Source: CAWCXF01 sp963799455
Lineage (GTDB): Bacteria; Pseudomonadota; Alphaproteobacteria; Rhodobacterales; Rhodobacteraceae
Reading direction: 5' to 3'
Assembly (NCBI GenBank): GCA_963799455.1
Contig: CAWCXF010000007.1
Span: 310,001-374,000 of the forward strand
Length of the DNA stretch: 64,000 bases
Shown here: one piece after another, positions 50,911 to 59,931 of the stretch
How the letters are laid out: each line of letters opens with the position of its first letter
Position numbering within the stretch: the first letter of the stretch is position 1
Program-made: the position numbers and the translations under genes
Notes under the pieces: generated by a model
Told to the model about the DNA's origin: nothing
Database searches by the model: none
What the model saw: only the letters and a program-made list of their open reading frames with translations

Positions 50911-52446
50911 TCACCAGGCGAGCTCCCGCGTTAGCCAATCGACGAGAGGTGCTGCGGCAACGGGCTGTTGGTCGATGCGCAACACCACGTCGCTCGGAGA
51001 CAACTTCCAGCCCTGCGCGGTGTAGGTCTCGGCGAACCACTTCGGAACATCGACCAGACTGTTGACCCTTGGGATGCCCTGGTCATTCCCAAGGGAGTCG
51101 CGCCCACATGACACAGCCTCCCCGTGGCTGGGATGGACCCAGAGTCTCCAATCATGCTTGGATGGGTTGAGCTTGAGAGTCATGGCGTGCGGGATCTCGA
51201 TGACGACTTCAAAAGCCATGGACCCGGGAACCGGCAGGTGAAGTCGAAGCGCGAGTTGAGCGGCTTCGGTGCGTTGCCGCCGCGCGCTCTCGAGGAACTC
51301 AAGCTCCAGACGGAGCGCCTCCATGGCCTCCCCGCGGCCGAAGGACTCCAAGCAAGAGATCGCACGCTGCATCGGTAGGTTGTCATCGGGCTGTAGGAGT
51401 CCTTGGTGCAGCAGCCCAAACTCATCGAGTTCAAGTTCTCCGATGAAAGCCAAGAGACTCAGGAGTCCGAACGTTGTCGTGAATGGTGAGCCCAGCAATT
51501 CCGCGGGACCAATGTTCTCGAAGGCAAACACGGCGGCATCGCGGTAGTGGTTAGCAACCGAACGTAGTTCCGAAGCCCCGCGCAAGAGCCTCACCAAGTC
51601 CTCCGTGCGCCCTAGGCGATTCGCCGAGTAGAAGCTCTGGATCAGCTCATGGGCCGCTTCGGGATCTTCGGCGGCGTTCACGAAGAGGAACGCCATCTCG
51701 TCATGGCGCCCGTGCTTGCACCGCTCGTCACGGAGGCTACGCAGGCAGGTAAAGCGAGGCTCGCTGCCCTTCAGTAGATTGCTTATCGGAGCGTCCCGGG
51801 TGGTGAGCTCAACGGCTATCAGACCGGTCGTGGGTAGCGCCGATCGCCGTGCCACCTGAAGGCCTTTGCTGTCGGAGAACTTCGTCTCTAGCTCGTCTAC
51901 GGGTGCGCAGCGGAGCAACGCGTGAAGTCCGGTGCCAACCTGAACGCAGTTCCGGACGTTGCCTAGCCGTTGTCCCCAAGAAATAATTGCATCGTCGCAC
52001 GGGGAGCCGTCTGCGTGATGAACTGCTACGACTAGCGGGGCGCTGAAGACCTCGCGATTTCCATGGGTAACGCACTCGGCCCGATCGAAAAACTCGCACA
52101 CATCATCTGCCGGCGCCGAATGAAAACCGAAGGAGTGCTCCCATTTGCTCGGATCGTGGACGTCGGGGTGAAGTAGCTTTGCTAGCCTCGCCCCACTAGT
52201 GAGGAGAACCATCCGCCTCCCTAAAGCCATGCCTTCTTTGACATAGTCCGTGTCAGGCTCGGGAACGGATTTCATCAGCTCGGAGATCAACGGACTACCT
52301 TTGTGGGCGAGCCAGAAGATGCACTTGCGGGGCCCTGCATGTTCGGGCAGCTCCGTTGTAAGCGAGGCCGGGAGATCGCCGGGCTGGTAGAGCACGATGT
52401 GTTCGACGGACTCATGGTTTGGTGGTGAGGAAAGCCTCACCAACAA
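50911..52446 (-). CDS. Unrecognised ~510-residue cytoplasmic protein
   Basis: 511 residues from ATG 52446. No signal or membrane segment. Distinctive blocks: VEHIVLYQPGDLPASLTTEL, KCIFWLAHKGSPLISELMKS, GMALGRRMVLLTSGARLA and AFLFVNAAEDPEAAHELIQS, then a helical second half (LLGSPFTTTFGLLSLLAF, ARRQRTEAAQLALRLHLPVP), ending with EVVIEIPHAMTLKLNPSKHD and WFAETYTAQGWKLSPSD. I do not recognise the family. Its start overlaps the end of the SUKH-type gene by about 35 bases, so it is the last gene of a tight four-gene unit (53685 to 50911). Confidence 0.65.
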   Translation of the reverse strand: MLVRLSSPPNHESVEHIVLYQPGDLPASLTTELPEHAGPRKCIFWLAHKGSPLISELMKSVPEPDTDYVKEGMALGRRMVLLTSGARLAKLLHPDVHDPSKWEHSFGFHSAPADDVCEFFDRAECVTHGNREVFSAPLVVAVHHADGSPCDDAIISWGQRLGNVRNCVQVGTGLHALLRCAPVDELETKFSDSKGLQVARRSALPTTGLIAVELTTRDAPISNLLKGSEPRFTCLRSLRDERCKHGRHDEMAFLFVNAAEDPEAAHELIQSFYSANRLGRTEDLVRLLRGASELRSVANHYRDAAVFAFENIGPAELLGSPFTTTFGLLSLLAFIGELELDEFGLLHQGLLQPDDNLPMQRAISCLESFGRGEAMEALRLELEFLESARRQRTEAAQLALRLHLPVPGSMAFEVVIEIPHAMTLKLNPSKHDWRLWVHPSHGEAVSCGRDSLGNDQGIPRVNSLVDVPKWFAETYTAQGWKLSPSDVVLRIDQQPVAAAPLVDWLTRELAW

Positions 52447-53009
52447 CCAACCGACCTTCGTGTATGGTCGGCGTGCCGAGCCTCAGGTGATCGATATGCT
52501 GTGCGAGGAAGCACCCGAAGCTATCGTGAAGTGGCCTTCCAACTTGAGCGTCATCGAGACGCACCAGCACCACTTCGGCGTGCGCTGTAGCGCTAAGGTC
52601 AATGCAGAGAAGGTGTCCCTCTACGCTGGCAGCGAAGGGAACTAGATGGTTCGCCCAATCGAACGGCAACTCAGTGCATAGCCGCTCCCAACTCTCGTTG
52701 ACCTCGTCGATGCTGAGGCAGTCGAAGCCCCCGGAGAACGGATGCCTTAGTGTGTTCTCGCGCAGGAAGGCCTCGAAACCTAGCGGAAGCACCACCAACC
52801 CGTCGGCGGAGGTCGTCGGTGGCGTGCGGCGTCGCGGCAGTGAATTGCGACTTTGCCTCATTGATGTGCGATGGCCCAAGCCGTTCGTACTCTGTGCGGA
52901 TGATCGCCAGGGCAGCGCGCACGGATTCCTCAACCGGAGCACCAAAAGGACCGACTAAATCCGCGGTGCCAGAAGGTCCGCCAACTGCTTCCTCATTGTG
53001 GGTGTTCAT
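52412..53009 (-). pseudogene. SMI1/KNR4 (SUKH) family protein interrupted by a frameshift
   Basis: From ATG 53009 the first frame gives the N-terminus: MNTHNEEAVGGPSGTADLVG, VRAALAIIRTEYERLGPSHI and TPHATDDLRRRV. A second frame supplies the rest: VVLPLGFEAFLREN, GGFDCLSIDEVNESWERLC, FDWANHLVPFAASVEGHLLC and LHDSFGCFLAQHIDHLRLG, stopping at 52412. The 'LP..F..FL..N...G...L...E....W' order is that of SUKH domains, which are often immunity proteins in toxin systems. The frames must change near 52785-52815, around GGGTTGGTGGTGC. Its start overlaps the previous gene's stop. Confidence 0.7.
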
Positions 53010-53290
53010 CGAGGGCAACCTGTACCGCATTGAGAAGTGGGACGAGAGTGTTGCTGGCAGCCGCTTGGGTTTCGAGCAGCCGGTGTCGAAAGAAGTCTGA
53101 CCATACAGATACGCGTCAGGCGCTCTTGCACGAAGACCATCGTCTCGCGCACCTCAGGATCGCTTTCGTGGAGAAGGGCAGCGCGTAGATCGGGCAATAC
53201 CACATTCCATTTCAGGCTGAGAATCGCGAGAGTGGCGGCGCGCCGTACGCCGGGCGCTTCAGCAACTAGACCCTGTTGAAGTAGTTTCAC
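53006..53290 (-). CDS. Short HEAT-type protein
   Basis: 94 residues from GTG 53290, overlapping the previous TAG by one base. VAEAPGVRRAATLAILSLKW and VVLPDLRAALLHESDPEVRE are two HEAT-like helical pairs; TMVFVQERLTRI is a third. After that the frame turns into Ser/Pro noise, while another frame continues sensibly (FFRHRLLETQAAASNTLVPL, NAVQVALDEHPQ), so a frameshift near 53105 is possible. Its stop TGA at 53006 overlaps the next ATG. Probably a small partner in the same operon. Confidence 0.5.
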   Translation of the reverse strand: MKLLQQGLVAEAPGVRRAATLAILSLKWNVVLPDLRAALLHESDPEVRETMVFVQERLTRICMVRLLSTPAARNPSGCQQHSRPTSQCGTGCPR

Positions 53291-53685
53291 TACGCGCGTG
53301 TCCTGAGGTTTGCAAAGCCACGGCCAAGCCGGACGAGGGCACGCGGGGTGAGCGCCTCCTGAGCCTGGCGGAGCAGCTCGTCGGGGGTCTCTAAGCCGAT
53401 GAACGTCTCAAGCGTTTCGCGCAAAGGCGCGAGGCGCGCTGGGTCTTCGCAGGCCAGCGTATAGACCGCGAAATCCAGCTCCAGATCGAAGCTGACCATG
53501 ACGCCCAGCTGCGGCTGCTGTCCGGTGACGAAATAGACCGAAATACTGAAGTCCGTGATGTTTTCCTTGGTCTGTGCGAAATCAATGCCTTGCGTATCGT
53601 TGAAGGCCTGAAGTGCCTCGTACGTTCGGTCCAGCACGTCTTCTCTGGCGCGCCGTCCGCGCGCGAGATGTACTTCGGTTGTCAC
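53290..53685 (-). CDS. Small cytoplasmic protein, first gene of a tight operon
   Basis: 131 residues from GTG 53685, with GGGAGG as ribosome site; the longer frame upstream is noise. Sequence: TYEALQAFNDTQGIDFAQTK, ENITDFSISVYFVTGQQPQL and GVMVSFDLELDFAVYTLACE, then PDELLRQAQEALTPRALVRL. A mixed alpha/beta domain with no signal peptide. Family unknown. The next gene starts inside its stop codon, and the whole set 53685-50911 (this gene, HEAT, SUKH-like, 511-residue protein) is a chain of overlapping genes. Confidence 0.65.
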   Translation of the reverse strand: MTTEVHLARGRRAREDVLDRTYEALQAFNDTQGIDFAQTKENITDFSISVYFVTGQQPQLGVMVSFDLELDFAVYTLACEDPARLAPLRETLETFIGLETPDELLRQAQEALTPRALVRLGRGFANLRTRA

Positions 53686-54290
53686 TCGTCCTCCCTTTGG
53701 TGATGTCGCGGAGTTGTTTCCGGCGCACCCTGATAGTACTCCCGTCGGACCTCGCAGCGCACCTTGTCGATTCGGTGCTTCCCAACGTCCCGATTCGTCA
53801 GTGGGTCTGCACGCTCCCTTTGTTGATGACACATCATCGCCGAGATACGACCGCTGCTGCGTGAAAATTCCTTTGGGATCTTCTCGGGCGCAAAAGTAGG
53901 TGTCTTCGGTGGCGCTCCACCGCTGCGCAGCACCACTCCGCGTGCGCCTCGCTTCTTCCGCGTGCCTTAGCGTAACGCAGGGCTGGCGTTTTGCACGCCT
54001 TCGAGGGCATCGCGCCCACCGTCGCAGGGTCCAGCGCAGGCGACGCGGGCTGTCTCCAGCGCGGCGGCGTGTCACCGATGCAACGACCCCAAAATGCTGA
54101 GATAGACCTTCAGGTTGGACACCGCAAAATTTTCGATGCTTTCATCACCGCCAAGCGCCAAGGCGAGTTTGAACCCATAGCATGTGTTCCTGTCGATAGA
54201 AGCACGGACTCAAGTCTTGCCTTGAGGTCGAGTGACAGCAGATCGGCATTCGAGTGAACTACGGCGAGTAGTCCGACTACGGCCGGCTGG
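53686..54290. other. Gene-free region
   Basis: 605 bases with open frames on both strands but none with a ribosome site and protein-like composition. A plus-strand frame near 54080-54250 has short plausible pieces (RKIFDAFITAKRQGEFEPI) and may be decayed coding sequence. The promoter of the operon at 53685 should be near 53700-53760. Confidence 0.35.
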
Positions 54291-54560
54291 ATGCGAAGGA
54301 AGGGACACGCCCGCGGATTCGAGTACGCGCTTCACCTCCGTCCAGGCAACGGTGACTCGATGGAGGAGTTCGAGCAGATCTAAGCGGCACTACTCGAGTC
54401 CACGCGAGAGGCGCTTGGAAAGCCGACGAAGAAGACGAAGCGTCACCAAACGTTCGGATGGGACGGCGGCTCTATGAGCATTGCTCGCGACGACTCGGAC
54501 GGCGTGCAGACAATCTATGTGCAGCACCACGGTGCGTTTCCGGACAACAGGGCGCTCTAA
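54291..54560 (+). pseudogene. Small protein gene with an in-frame stop
   Basis: ATG 54291 opens a frame MRRKGHARGFEYALHLRPGN, then SMEEFEQI, then TAA at 54381-54383 as codon 31, and continues in the same frame: AALLESTREALGKPTKKTKR, QTFGWDGGSMSIARDDSDG, VQTIYVQHHGAFPDNRAL, stopping at 54560. Composition on both sides of the stop is protein-like and the frame is unchanged, so this looks like one ~89-codon gene with a nonsense mutation. I do not recognise it. Confidence 0.45.
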
Positions 54561-54576
54561 CTGGGAGACCAGAACG

Positions 54577-56196
54577 CTACGATTCTGAGAGAAGCGACGC
54601 GTGAGGAAAGAGGCGGCTCTGGGTAGGTTCCGAGAACGTGGTGTCCTCGACTTCATACCGAACCTGAGGGCCCTCGCCGCGTGATTGAAGGGCGCCGTCG
54701 CCGGTCAGCTCTGCGAGGGTTCGTTGCGCGGAGCGAAGCGGTACGTTGAGAGCTCGGGCGAGGTCGCGCGCCGACATGCCGCCCATCGACGACACGGCAC
54801 GCAGCGCGCGATAGCCGAGTTCTTCGCCCGCACGCGGATCAGGGAGGAGGGCCTCCTCGTATATTGTCAATGCGAGGCCTTCCTTATCGAACTCAAGGGC
54901 TCCGGCGTCGCCGAGGCGTGCGCGCATCCGCTTTCGGTGCATGCCGAAGAGCGCGCCGTGGGGGCCCTGTTCGTAGTCAAAGCCATACAGCTGCCGGAAA
55001 TACTCCGCGCGTGGGATCGCGCTGTCCGAGAGCGCCAAGAGCGCGAGGCCGGAGTCCGCGCGGGGCTTAATCTTCGAGTGCTCGGGCTTCGGTTTTACGC
55101 CGGTTCGCCGAGCGATGGATCGCAGGCTTGCCGGGGCGACCCGCTCCGAGCGACCGTCGCGCACGTGGACGAAGGCGCACTGTGCCTGCGCGAAGTCGCT
55201 TCCCTGAGTCATGAACGCCAGACCGGAGAATCCCGCGGGGAGGCGATCGGTTTCGCCGCGCCGCCAGCACTGAAGTTCGTCGAGCTCCGGGGAAGCGGAA
55301 CGAGACTGCGCCACCTCGGGACGGAGCAGCGCCAGCGCGAGGGCTGCGTCCTGTCGAAACGCCGATGGCGCGGCGTCGTCGAGTATCGCCGTGCTTTCGT
55401 TCAGTGGGCTGCCCTCGACCACCGTATGGAGAACCTGTGCGAGTCGAGCGGCGTACCCTTCGGGCGCAGTCTCATCGGGTGGCGAACCGGCCATGCACAG
55501 CTCCCAGTTCAACCACGTACGCCATGGCGGCGGCGTGTGTGGCCGGAGCCCGCGCAGGATGTGAATTGCCAAGTGGGTGTGGTCTCGAAGTCTACGCACT
55601 CTCGCGAGCACCACGTTGGTCAGGAGCTCCAAATGTGGAATCTCCTCCGCGCGGGCCATCCGTGAAGCGCGGCGGGCGCACTGAACGGCGGTTTCGGTTT
55701 CATCGGCGAAGGCCGACGCCAGCGCTCGAAGCGTTTCGAACTCGATGAGCATCCCACTGACACCCAGACTTCGGGTGCGATTCATCGCCAAGTCGAAATC
55801 CGGCGCTGGGGCTCTTGGACATCTCCACCAGCACCAGCCCTGTGCGAGCTGAGCGACGCAATCCGCACGTTCGTCGATGTGCGCAAGCCGGGCAAGCTGC
55901 TCCGCGAGCGGTGACCAAGGCTCGGGCGACATTCGCAGCACGTCCGATCGCATGAGAGACTCGCCCAAACGAGCGCAGGCCAGCGTCGCGTCGGCTGGAG
56001 GCGTGGCGAGAAACAGCGCGCGTCGAGCGCCGTCCGCCGCGGCGTCAAATCGCCCACGTTGAACCATCTCCTCCGCTTGGATGGCCGCGCGCCAGTAGCG
56101 TTTTGCGTTTCCGTCGGGCAGGCCGCTCCACGGCTGCTCGCCAGCTGAAAGATCGCCAGCCGAGAGTCGAGCATATGCCGCGGAAAGTGTCTTCAT
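54577..56196 (-). CDS. Winged-helix regulatory protein with a large helical sensor part
   Basis: 539 residues from ATG 56196. The first ~350 residues are helical and TPR-like: YWRAAIQAEEMVQRGRFDAA, ATLACARLGESLMRSDV and AVQCARRASRMARAEEIPHL. The C-terminal region carries a winged helix-turn-helix: SMGGMSARDLARALNVPLRS, AQRTLAELTGDGALQSRGEG and VRYEVEDTTF. This architecture recalls MalT/LuxR-like regulators without a nucleotide-binding domain. It is divergent from the Ser/Thr kinase gene, which starts 49 bases away. It may be the kinase's target or regulator, which is inference from context. Confidence 0.75.
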   Translation of the reverse strand: MKTLSAAYARLSAGDLSAGEQPWSGLPDGNAKRYWRAAIQAEEMVQRGRFDAAADGARRALFLATPPADATLACARLGESLMRSDVLRMSPEPWSPLAEQLARLAHIDERADCVAQLAQGWCWWRCPRAPAPDFDLAMNRTRSLGVSGMLIEFETLRALASAFADETETAVQCARRASRMARAEEIPHLELLTNVVLARVRRLRDHTHLAIHILRGLRPHTPPPWRTWLNWELCMAGSPPDETAPEGYAARLAQVLHTVVEGSPLNESTAILDDAAPSAFRQDAALALALLRPEVAQSRSASPELDELQCWRRGETDRLPAGFSGLAFMTQGSDFAQAQCAFVHVRDGRSERVAPASLRSIARRTGVKPKPEHSKIKPRADSGLALLALSDSAIPRAEYFRQLYGFDYEQGPHGALFGMHRKRMRARLGDAGALEFDKEGLALTIYEEALLPDPRAGEELGYRALRAVSSMGGMSARDLARALNVPLRSAQRTLAELTGDGALQSRGEGPQVRYEVEDTTFSEPTQSRLFPHASLLSES

Positions 56197-56244
56197 ACAG
56201 AGCGCAGTCGACGCGCTGCTGGGATGGTACACTGCGGCGCCTGG

Positions 56245-57777
56245 ATGGATCGAACACCTACACCTTCGTCGAGCGGTTATGTGCGCCTCTTCGACCTCTC
56301 CGAAGGCGGCATGGGTTCGGTCTCCCTGGCCGTTCGGCAAGGGCAGCGTTTCGAGCGGCTCTACGCGATCAAGCGCTTGCTTCCCGAGCTCCGTGAGCAG
56401 CCAGACATGCGCGCGATGTTCTTGGAGGAGGGGCGCGTCGCGGGGCTCCTGCATCACCCCAACGTTGTGGGCGTGACCGACGTCGGCCAGGACGCCGAAG
56501 GGCCCTTCATGGTCATGGACTACATCGAGGGGGTCAGCGCCCGTGACCTCATCGTCCATGCAAAGCGTGAGGCTGTACCGCTGCCCCTTCTCGTGGTCTG
56601 CGAGATCGTGACGCAGGTGGCCAAGGGGCTCGCCGTCGCCCACAACCTCAGCGCCCACGACGGGAAGCAGCTCGGTCTTGTGCACCGCGATGTCTCTCCC
56701 CACAACATCCTCATCGGCTTTGATGGGGTCGTTCGTCTCGCGGACTTCGGTGTGGCACGCGCGGAGGGACGAGACCACAAGACCAGCACCGGCGTCCTCA
56801 AAGGGAAGATCGGGTACATGGCGCCGGAAGCGCTTCAGTTTCATGAACCTACGGCGCAGTCCGATCTCTTTTCACTGGGGGTGGTCATCTACGAGCTGCT
56901 CTCGGGCAACCGACTCTACGGGGGCAAGAATGTAGAGCGCGCGCGCCGAATCGTTCACGAAGCGCCGCCGGATATCGGAGACGAAAGAGACGACGTCCCC
57001 GTTGCGCTTCAAGCGCTTCTGCTCTCCCTCCTTGCCAAAGACCCTCGGGACCGACCAGGGTCCGCCACAGAGGTGGTGGCCCAGACAGAGCAGCTCCTGG
57101 TGGACGTACGCCAAGACCCGCATGCCATTGGCGTCGCGGAGTACCTCGACGAGACCTTCGCCCAGGTGCGCGCTTCGCGCCGACGTGAGATCGAACTCGC
57201 GCTCATCGCGCACGGACAAGCACAGAGGTCCGCCCAGGATGATCGCCGGCGCGACCATGGACGAAGACGGGCGCTCCGCAGCGCCGGAGTGGTGGCTCTC
57301 GTGCTCGGCGCGCTGGGAACAGGGGCGTTCTTCGCCTTCGGGCGCGAACCTCAACGCGCCCAGGTCAGTCTGTCGATCGCGTCGGATCCCCCCGGCGCTG
57401 TCGTGACCAGCCCCGGGCTTCCACGCCTTTCCACGCCGACGCGCATCGACGTGCCGTCTTCTTCAGAGGCGCTGACGCTTCTTTTTGAGGCGCCGGGCTT
57501 TGAGCCCCTCGAGCAGCGGGTCATTCCGGCCAACAACCTCCAGCTGCATGTTCAGCTCGTCGCGTTAGGCAGAAGTGACGTGGATCGCAGCGGATCAGAC
57601 GGCAGCGAAGTGGCTGGCGGTGCGGCAACGGACGAACAGAGCGAACAGAGCGAGCAGAGCGACAGTAGCGAACCCAACGAAGCGAGCGTCACGCCCACGC
57701 CGCCGACTCGAATGCGTCGGCGGCGCCCTCGTCCTCCCTCAACGATGATGTCGCGCATCGGACTTTTTGACGAATAG
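56245..57777 (+). CDS. Membrane Ser/Thr protein kinase with C-terminal PEGA-like domain
   Basis: 510 residues from ATG 56245. The glycine loop is SEGGMGSV (19-25), ATP-binding K43 is in YAIK, the catalytic loop is HRDVSPHN (147-154, D149), DFG is at 167-169 and APE at 193-195, so all kinase residues are present. A basic segment precedes one transmembrane helix (~347-366), followed by an extracytoplasmic beta domain with SLSIASDPPGAVVTSPGLPR and EALTLLFEAPGFEPLEQRVI, in the PEGA style. The tail is low-complexity Glu/Ser/Pro (EQSEQSEQSDSSEPNEASV). Signals are likely sensed at the envelope. It faces the winged-helix gene. Confidence 0.95.
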   Translation: MDRTPTPSSSGYVRLFDLSEGGMGSVSLAVRQGQRFERLYAIKRLLPELREQPDMRAMFLEEGRVAGLLHHPNVVGVTDVGQDAEGPFMVMDYIEGVSARDLIVHAKREAVPLPLLVVCEIVTQVAKGLAVAHNLSAHDGKQLGLVHRDVSPHNILIGFDGVVRLADFGVARAEGRDHKTSTGVLKGKIGYMAPEALQFHEPTAQSDLFSLGVVIYELLSGNRLYGGKNVERARRIVHEAPPDIGDERDDVPVALQALLLSLLAKDPRDRPGSATEVVAQTEQLLVDVRQDPHAIGVAEYLDETFAQVRASRRREIELALIAHGQAQRSAQDDRRRDHGRRRALRSAGVVALVLGALGTGAFFAFGREPQRAQVSLSIASDPPGAVVTSPGLPRLSTPTRIDVPSSSEALTLLFEAPGFEPLEQRVIPANNLQLHVQLVALGRSDVDRSGSDGSEVAGGAATDEQSEQSEQSDSSEPNEASVTPTPPTRMRRRRPRPPSTMMSRIGLFDE

Positions 57778-57855
57778 TGCGTCCAACTCACGTCTGCACA
57801 AATCGGATGGCGTTTGACGTTGTGTTCACGCCGCGAAGCGGCCTGTGGAGTTTCG

Positions 57856-58589
57856 CTAGAACTCGTGTCGTAGCTGAACGTTCCCAGCGCCGATGGCGAC
57901 GGTCGTCGGCGACGTTTTCCGTCGGCTCACCAGCGCCCAGATGAGCCCGCCGAGTGCCATCGTTCCCCCGACGCCGAAAAGCACGTTGGCGGTCAACGAC
58001 CTCCGCTCCGCGGCGCGAACCTCGCGTTCGGCTTCTTCGTGACTTGGGGCTTCACGCGCATCATCGATGGCGCTGCGGGCGAGCAGTCCGGACGCTCCCC
58101 CCCAGCGAGGGCAGCCAACCCCACACCGAAAACCACCCAGCCCGACGATGAGGGGCGACGGACGCTTCCCGTCTCTCGCGCCTCTTCGACGGGCATTTCG
58201 TCTGTCGCTTCTCGCGTTGTTTCTTCCGTTGTGGCTGTCTCATGCTGCTGCTGTATGCGTTCGCCGATGATGCGGATGCGTGCTTCGACGCGCGTCCGCT
58301 CCGGCGTGTCCGGGGCCATACGAAGGAACGTGACATACTCATCGAACGCCTCCTCCCACTGCCCAAGCTCTTGAAGCGAACGCGCGAGATTGTAGTGAAG
58401 CGGCGCTACGTCGTTGAGCTCGATGGCCTCGCGCAGGAGAAGGTTGGCGCGCTCGAACTCGCCAAGATCGAACGCTTCCCGCGCCCGCTCGAAGAAGACG
58501 ACGGACTGGTCCTCGGGGCTCAAATCTTGAGCGCTGAGACCGAGAGGCGTCAGAACGAAGAGCAAAGCGAGGACGCGCGTCACCATCAT
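57856..58589 (-). CDS. TPR protein with a C-terminal membrane segment, frameshifted at a C-run
   Basis: Start ATG 58589 (MMVTRVLALLFVLTPLGLSAQ, a signal peptide), overlapping the preceding gene's TGA. Two TPR-like units follow: VFFERAREAFDLGEFERANL and APLHYNLARSLQELGQWEEA. A Thr/Glu-rich linker leads to SGWVVFGVGLAALAGG. In this frame the protein then ends in noise (stop at 57993). In the next frame it continues well: SGLLARSAIDDAREAPSHEE, LTANVLFGVGGTMALGGLIW and VAIGAGNVQLRHEF to a TAG at 57856. The shift coincides with a run of seven C at 58097-58103 (plus strand), so one base is probably missing or the tract is phase-variable. Confidence 0.75.
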
Positions 58590-59908
58590 TCGACGCAGAG
58601 CTGCGTGGGCGTGGTCACGTTGTCCACGTGGCCGAGACCCAGCCGCCCACGCCCATAGAAGTAGAGGTCGGGATTGGGGTCGATGTCGTTGAGGCCCCAA
58701 ACGCGGTTCTCGCCCTCCATAAAGCTGTAGGCGCCGTTGCGCCCGAAGAGCACGTTTCGACGGTCAAAGTGTGGCGCTCGTGTGGGCATGTCCACGCGCT
58801 CGGTGTGTCCAAAGCCAAGATCGCCATCGGCGTTGTCACCCCAGCAATAGGCTTCGCCTTCGGTGGAGAATGCGCAGAGGTGGTCGAACTCTGCGTGGAA
58901 AGACTCGATCTCAAAGAGCAGTGGATCCGTGGGCGCAAACTCCGGTAGGACGACGCTTCTGTCTCCTCGAGCCGCGATCCGGGACGAGTTCGAGCCCGCG
59001 CAGTACAGAACGCCGTCCTCATGAAGAGCGCAGGTGTGGTGATAGCCCACGTAGACCTGTTTCCAGCCTTCACCCGGCAGCACTTGGGTGCTCGGCGACG
59101 TCTCCTGGTCCGGGTTGTCGAAGCCAAACGCGGAATCCGTGTCGTTGCCCCAGCAATACACGCGTCCGCTCTCGGTGAGGCCACACGCGTGGTCGATTCC
59201 GGCTTGGATGTCGCGCCACTCTTCGCCCGGCGGAACGATCACGTTCATCGGGCGCCGGACCTCGTCGGCGTCGCTCCCGACGTTCGCCAAACCCCATTCG
59301 TTGAAGCCCATGGCGACCCACACGCCGGAGCTTCGACGCGCAAAGGTGATATGACGACCCGAGTTGGTGCGAAGGGCGTCGAAGGGGCCGACGTCGACGA
59401 GCGTCGGTATGTCGCTGCCAGAGCTCTCACCAAGACCCGCGGCGCCGTCGTTGTTGCCACCCCAACAGTAAAGCGCGCCGAGCACGTCAATGCCGCACGC
59501 GTGGTTTCCGCCGGCGGCCACGTCGATCCACTCGCCTTCGAGCCTTTGGGGCACGAGCTGGTCCACTTCGATGGGGCCAAGCCCCAAGCGGCCACCGTCG
59601 TGTTGGCCCGCCGAAAAGAGCGCGCCGTCGGACCTCAGGTAAAAAGCGAACGCGCCGCCAAAGGACACTTTCCGAAGAGGAAGACACGCCGCTTCCGTGT
59701 CGCAGCCGCAGTTCAGAAGTTCTGCGTTCTCTTCGCAGTAGCCCCCTACCGCACACGTCCAGCCCGCTGCGCAGGGACACTCGCGGTCCACCAAGAGATC
59801 GGTCGGCACCGAGCACGACAGGACGAGTAGCCCTAGCATCGCCCAAAGTGGGTGGACGTTCGGGGTTGTAGGCGGACGATTGACGTTGATGGTGTGTCCT
59901 GCCTCCAC
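58586..59908 (-). CDS. RCC1-like repeat lipoprotein
   Basis: 440 residues from ATG 59908. The N-terminus contains a signal with lipobox LLVLSC, then a Cys-rich neck (CPCAAGWTCAVGGYCEE, LNCGCDTEAACLPL). Seven RCC1-like blades follow: FYLRSDGALFSAGQHDGGRL, NHACGIDVLGALYCWGGNND, RHITFARRSSGVWVAMGFNE, HACGLTESGRVYCWGNDTDS, TCALHEDGVLYCAGSNSSRI, LCAFSTEGEAYCWGDNADGD and FMEGENRVWGLND. RCC1 propellers bind proteins. The gene is coupled to the TPR gene by overlap at 58586-58589 and neighbours the kinase, so the three may form an envelope module. It resembles the gene at 24748-26292. Confidence 0.85.
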   Translation of the reverse strand: MEAGHTINVNRPPTTPNVHPLWAMLGLLVLSCSVPTDLLVDRECPCAAGWTCAVGGYCEENAELLNCGCDTEAACLPLRKVSFGGAFAFYLRSDGALFSAGQHDGGRLGLGPIEVDQLVPQRLEGEWIDVAAGGNHACGIDVLGALYCWGGNNDGAAGLGESSGSDIPTLVDVGPFDALRTNSGRHITFARRSSGVWVAMGFNEWGLANVGSDADEVRRPMNVIVPPGEEWRDIQAGIDHACGLTESGRVYCWGNDTDSAFGFDNPDQETSPSTQVLPGEGWKQVYVGYHHTCALHEDGVLYCAGSNSSRIAARGDRSVVLPEFAPTDPLLFEIESFHAEFDHLCAFSTEGEAYCWGDNADGDLGFGHTERVDMPTRAPHFDRRNVLFGRNGAYSFMEGENRVWGLNDIDPNPDLYFYGRGRLGLGHVDNVTTPTQLCVE

Positions 59909-59931
59909 AGCGCGAGACTAGCATTTCCTCG

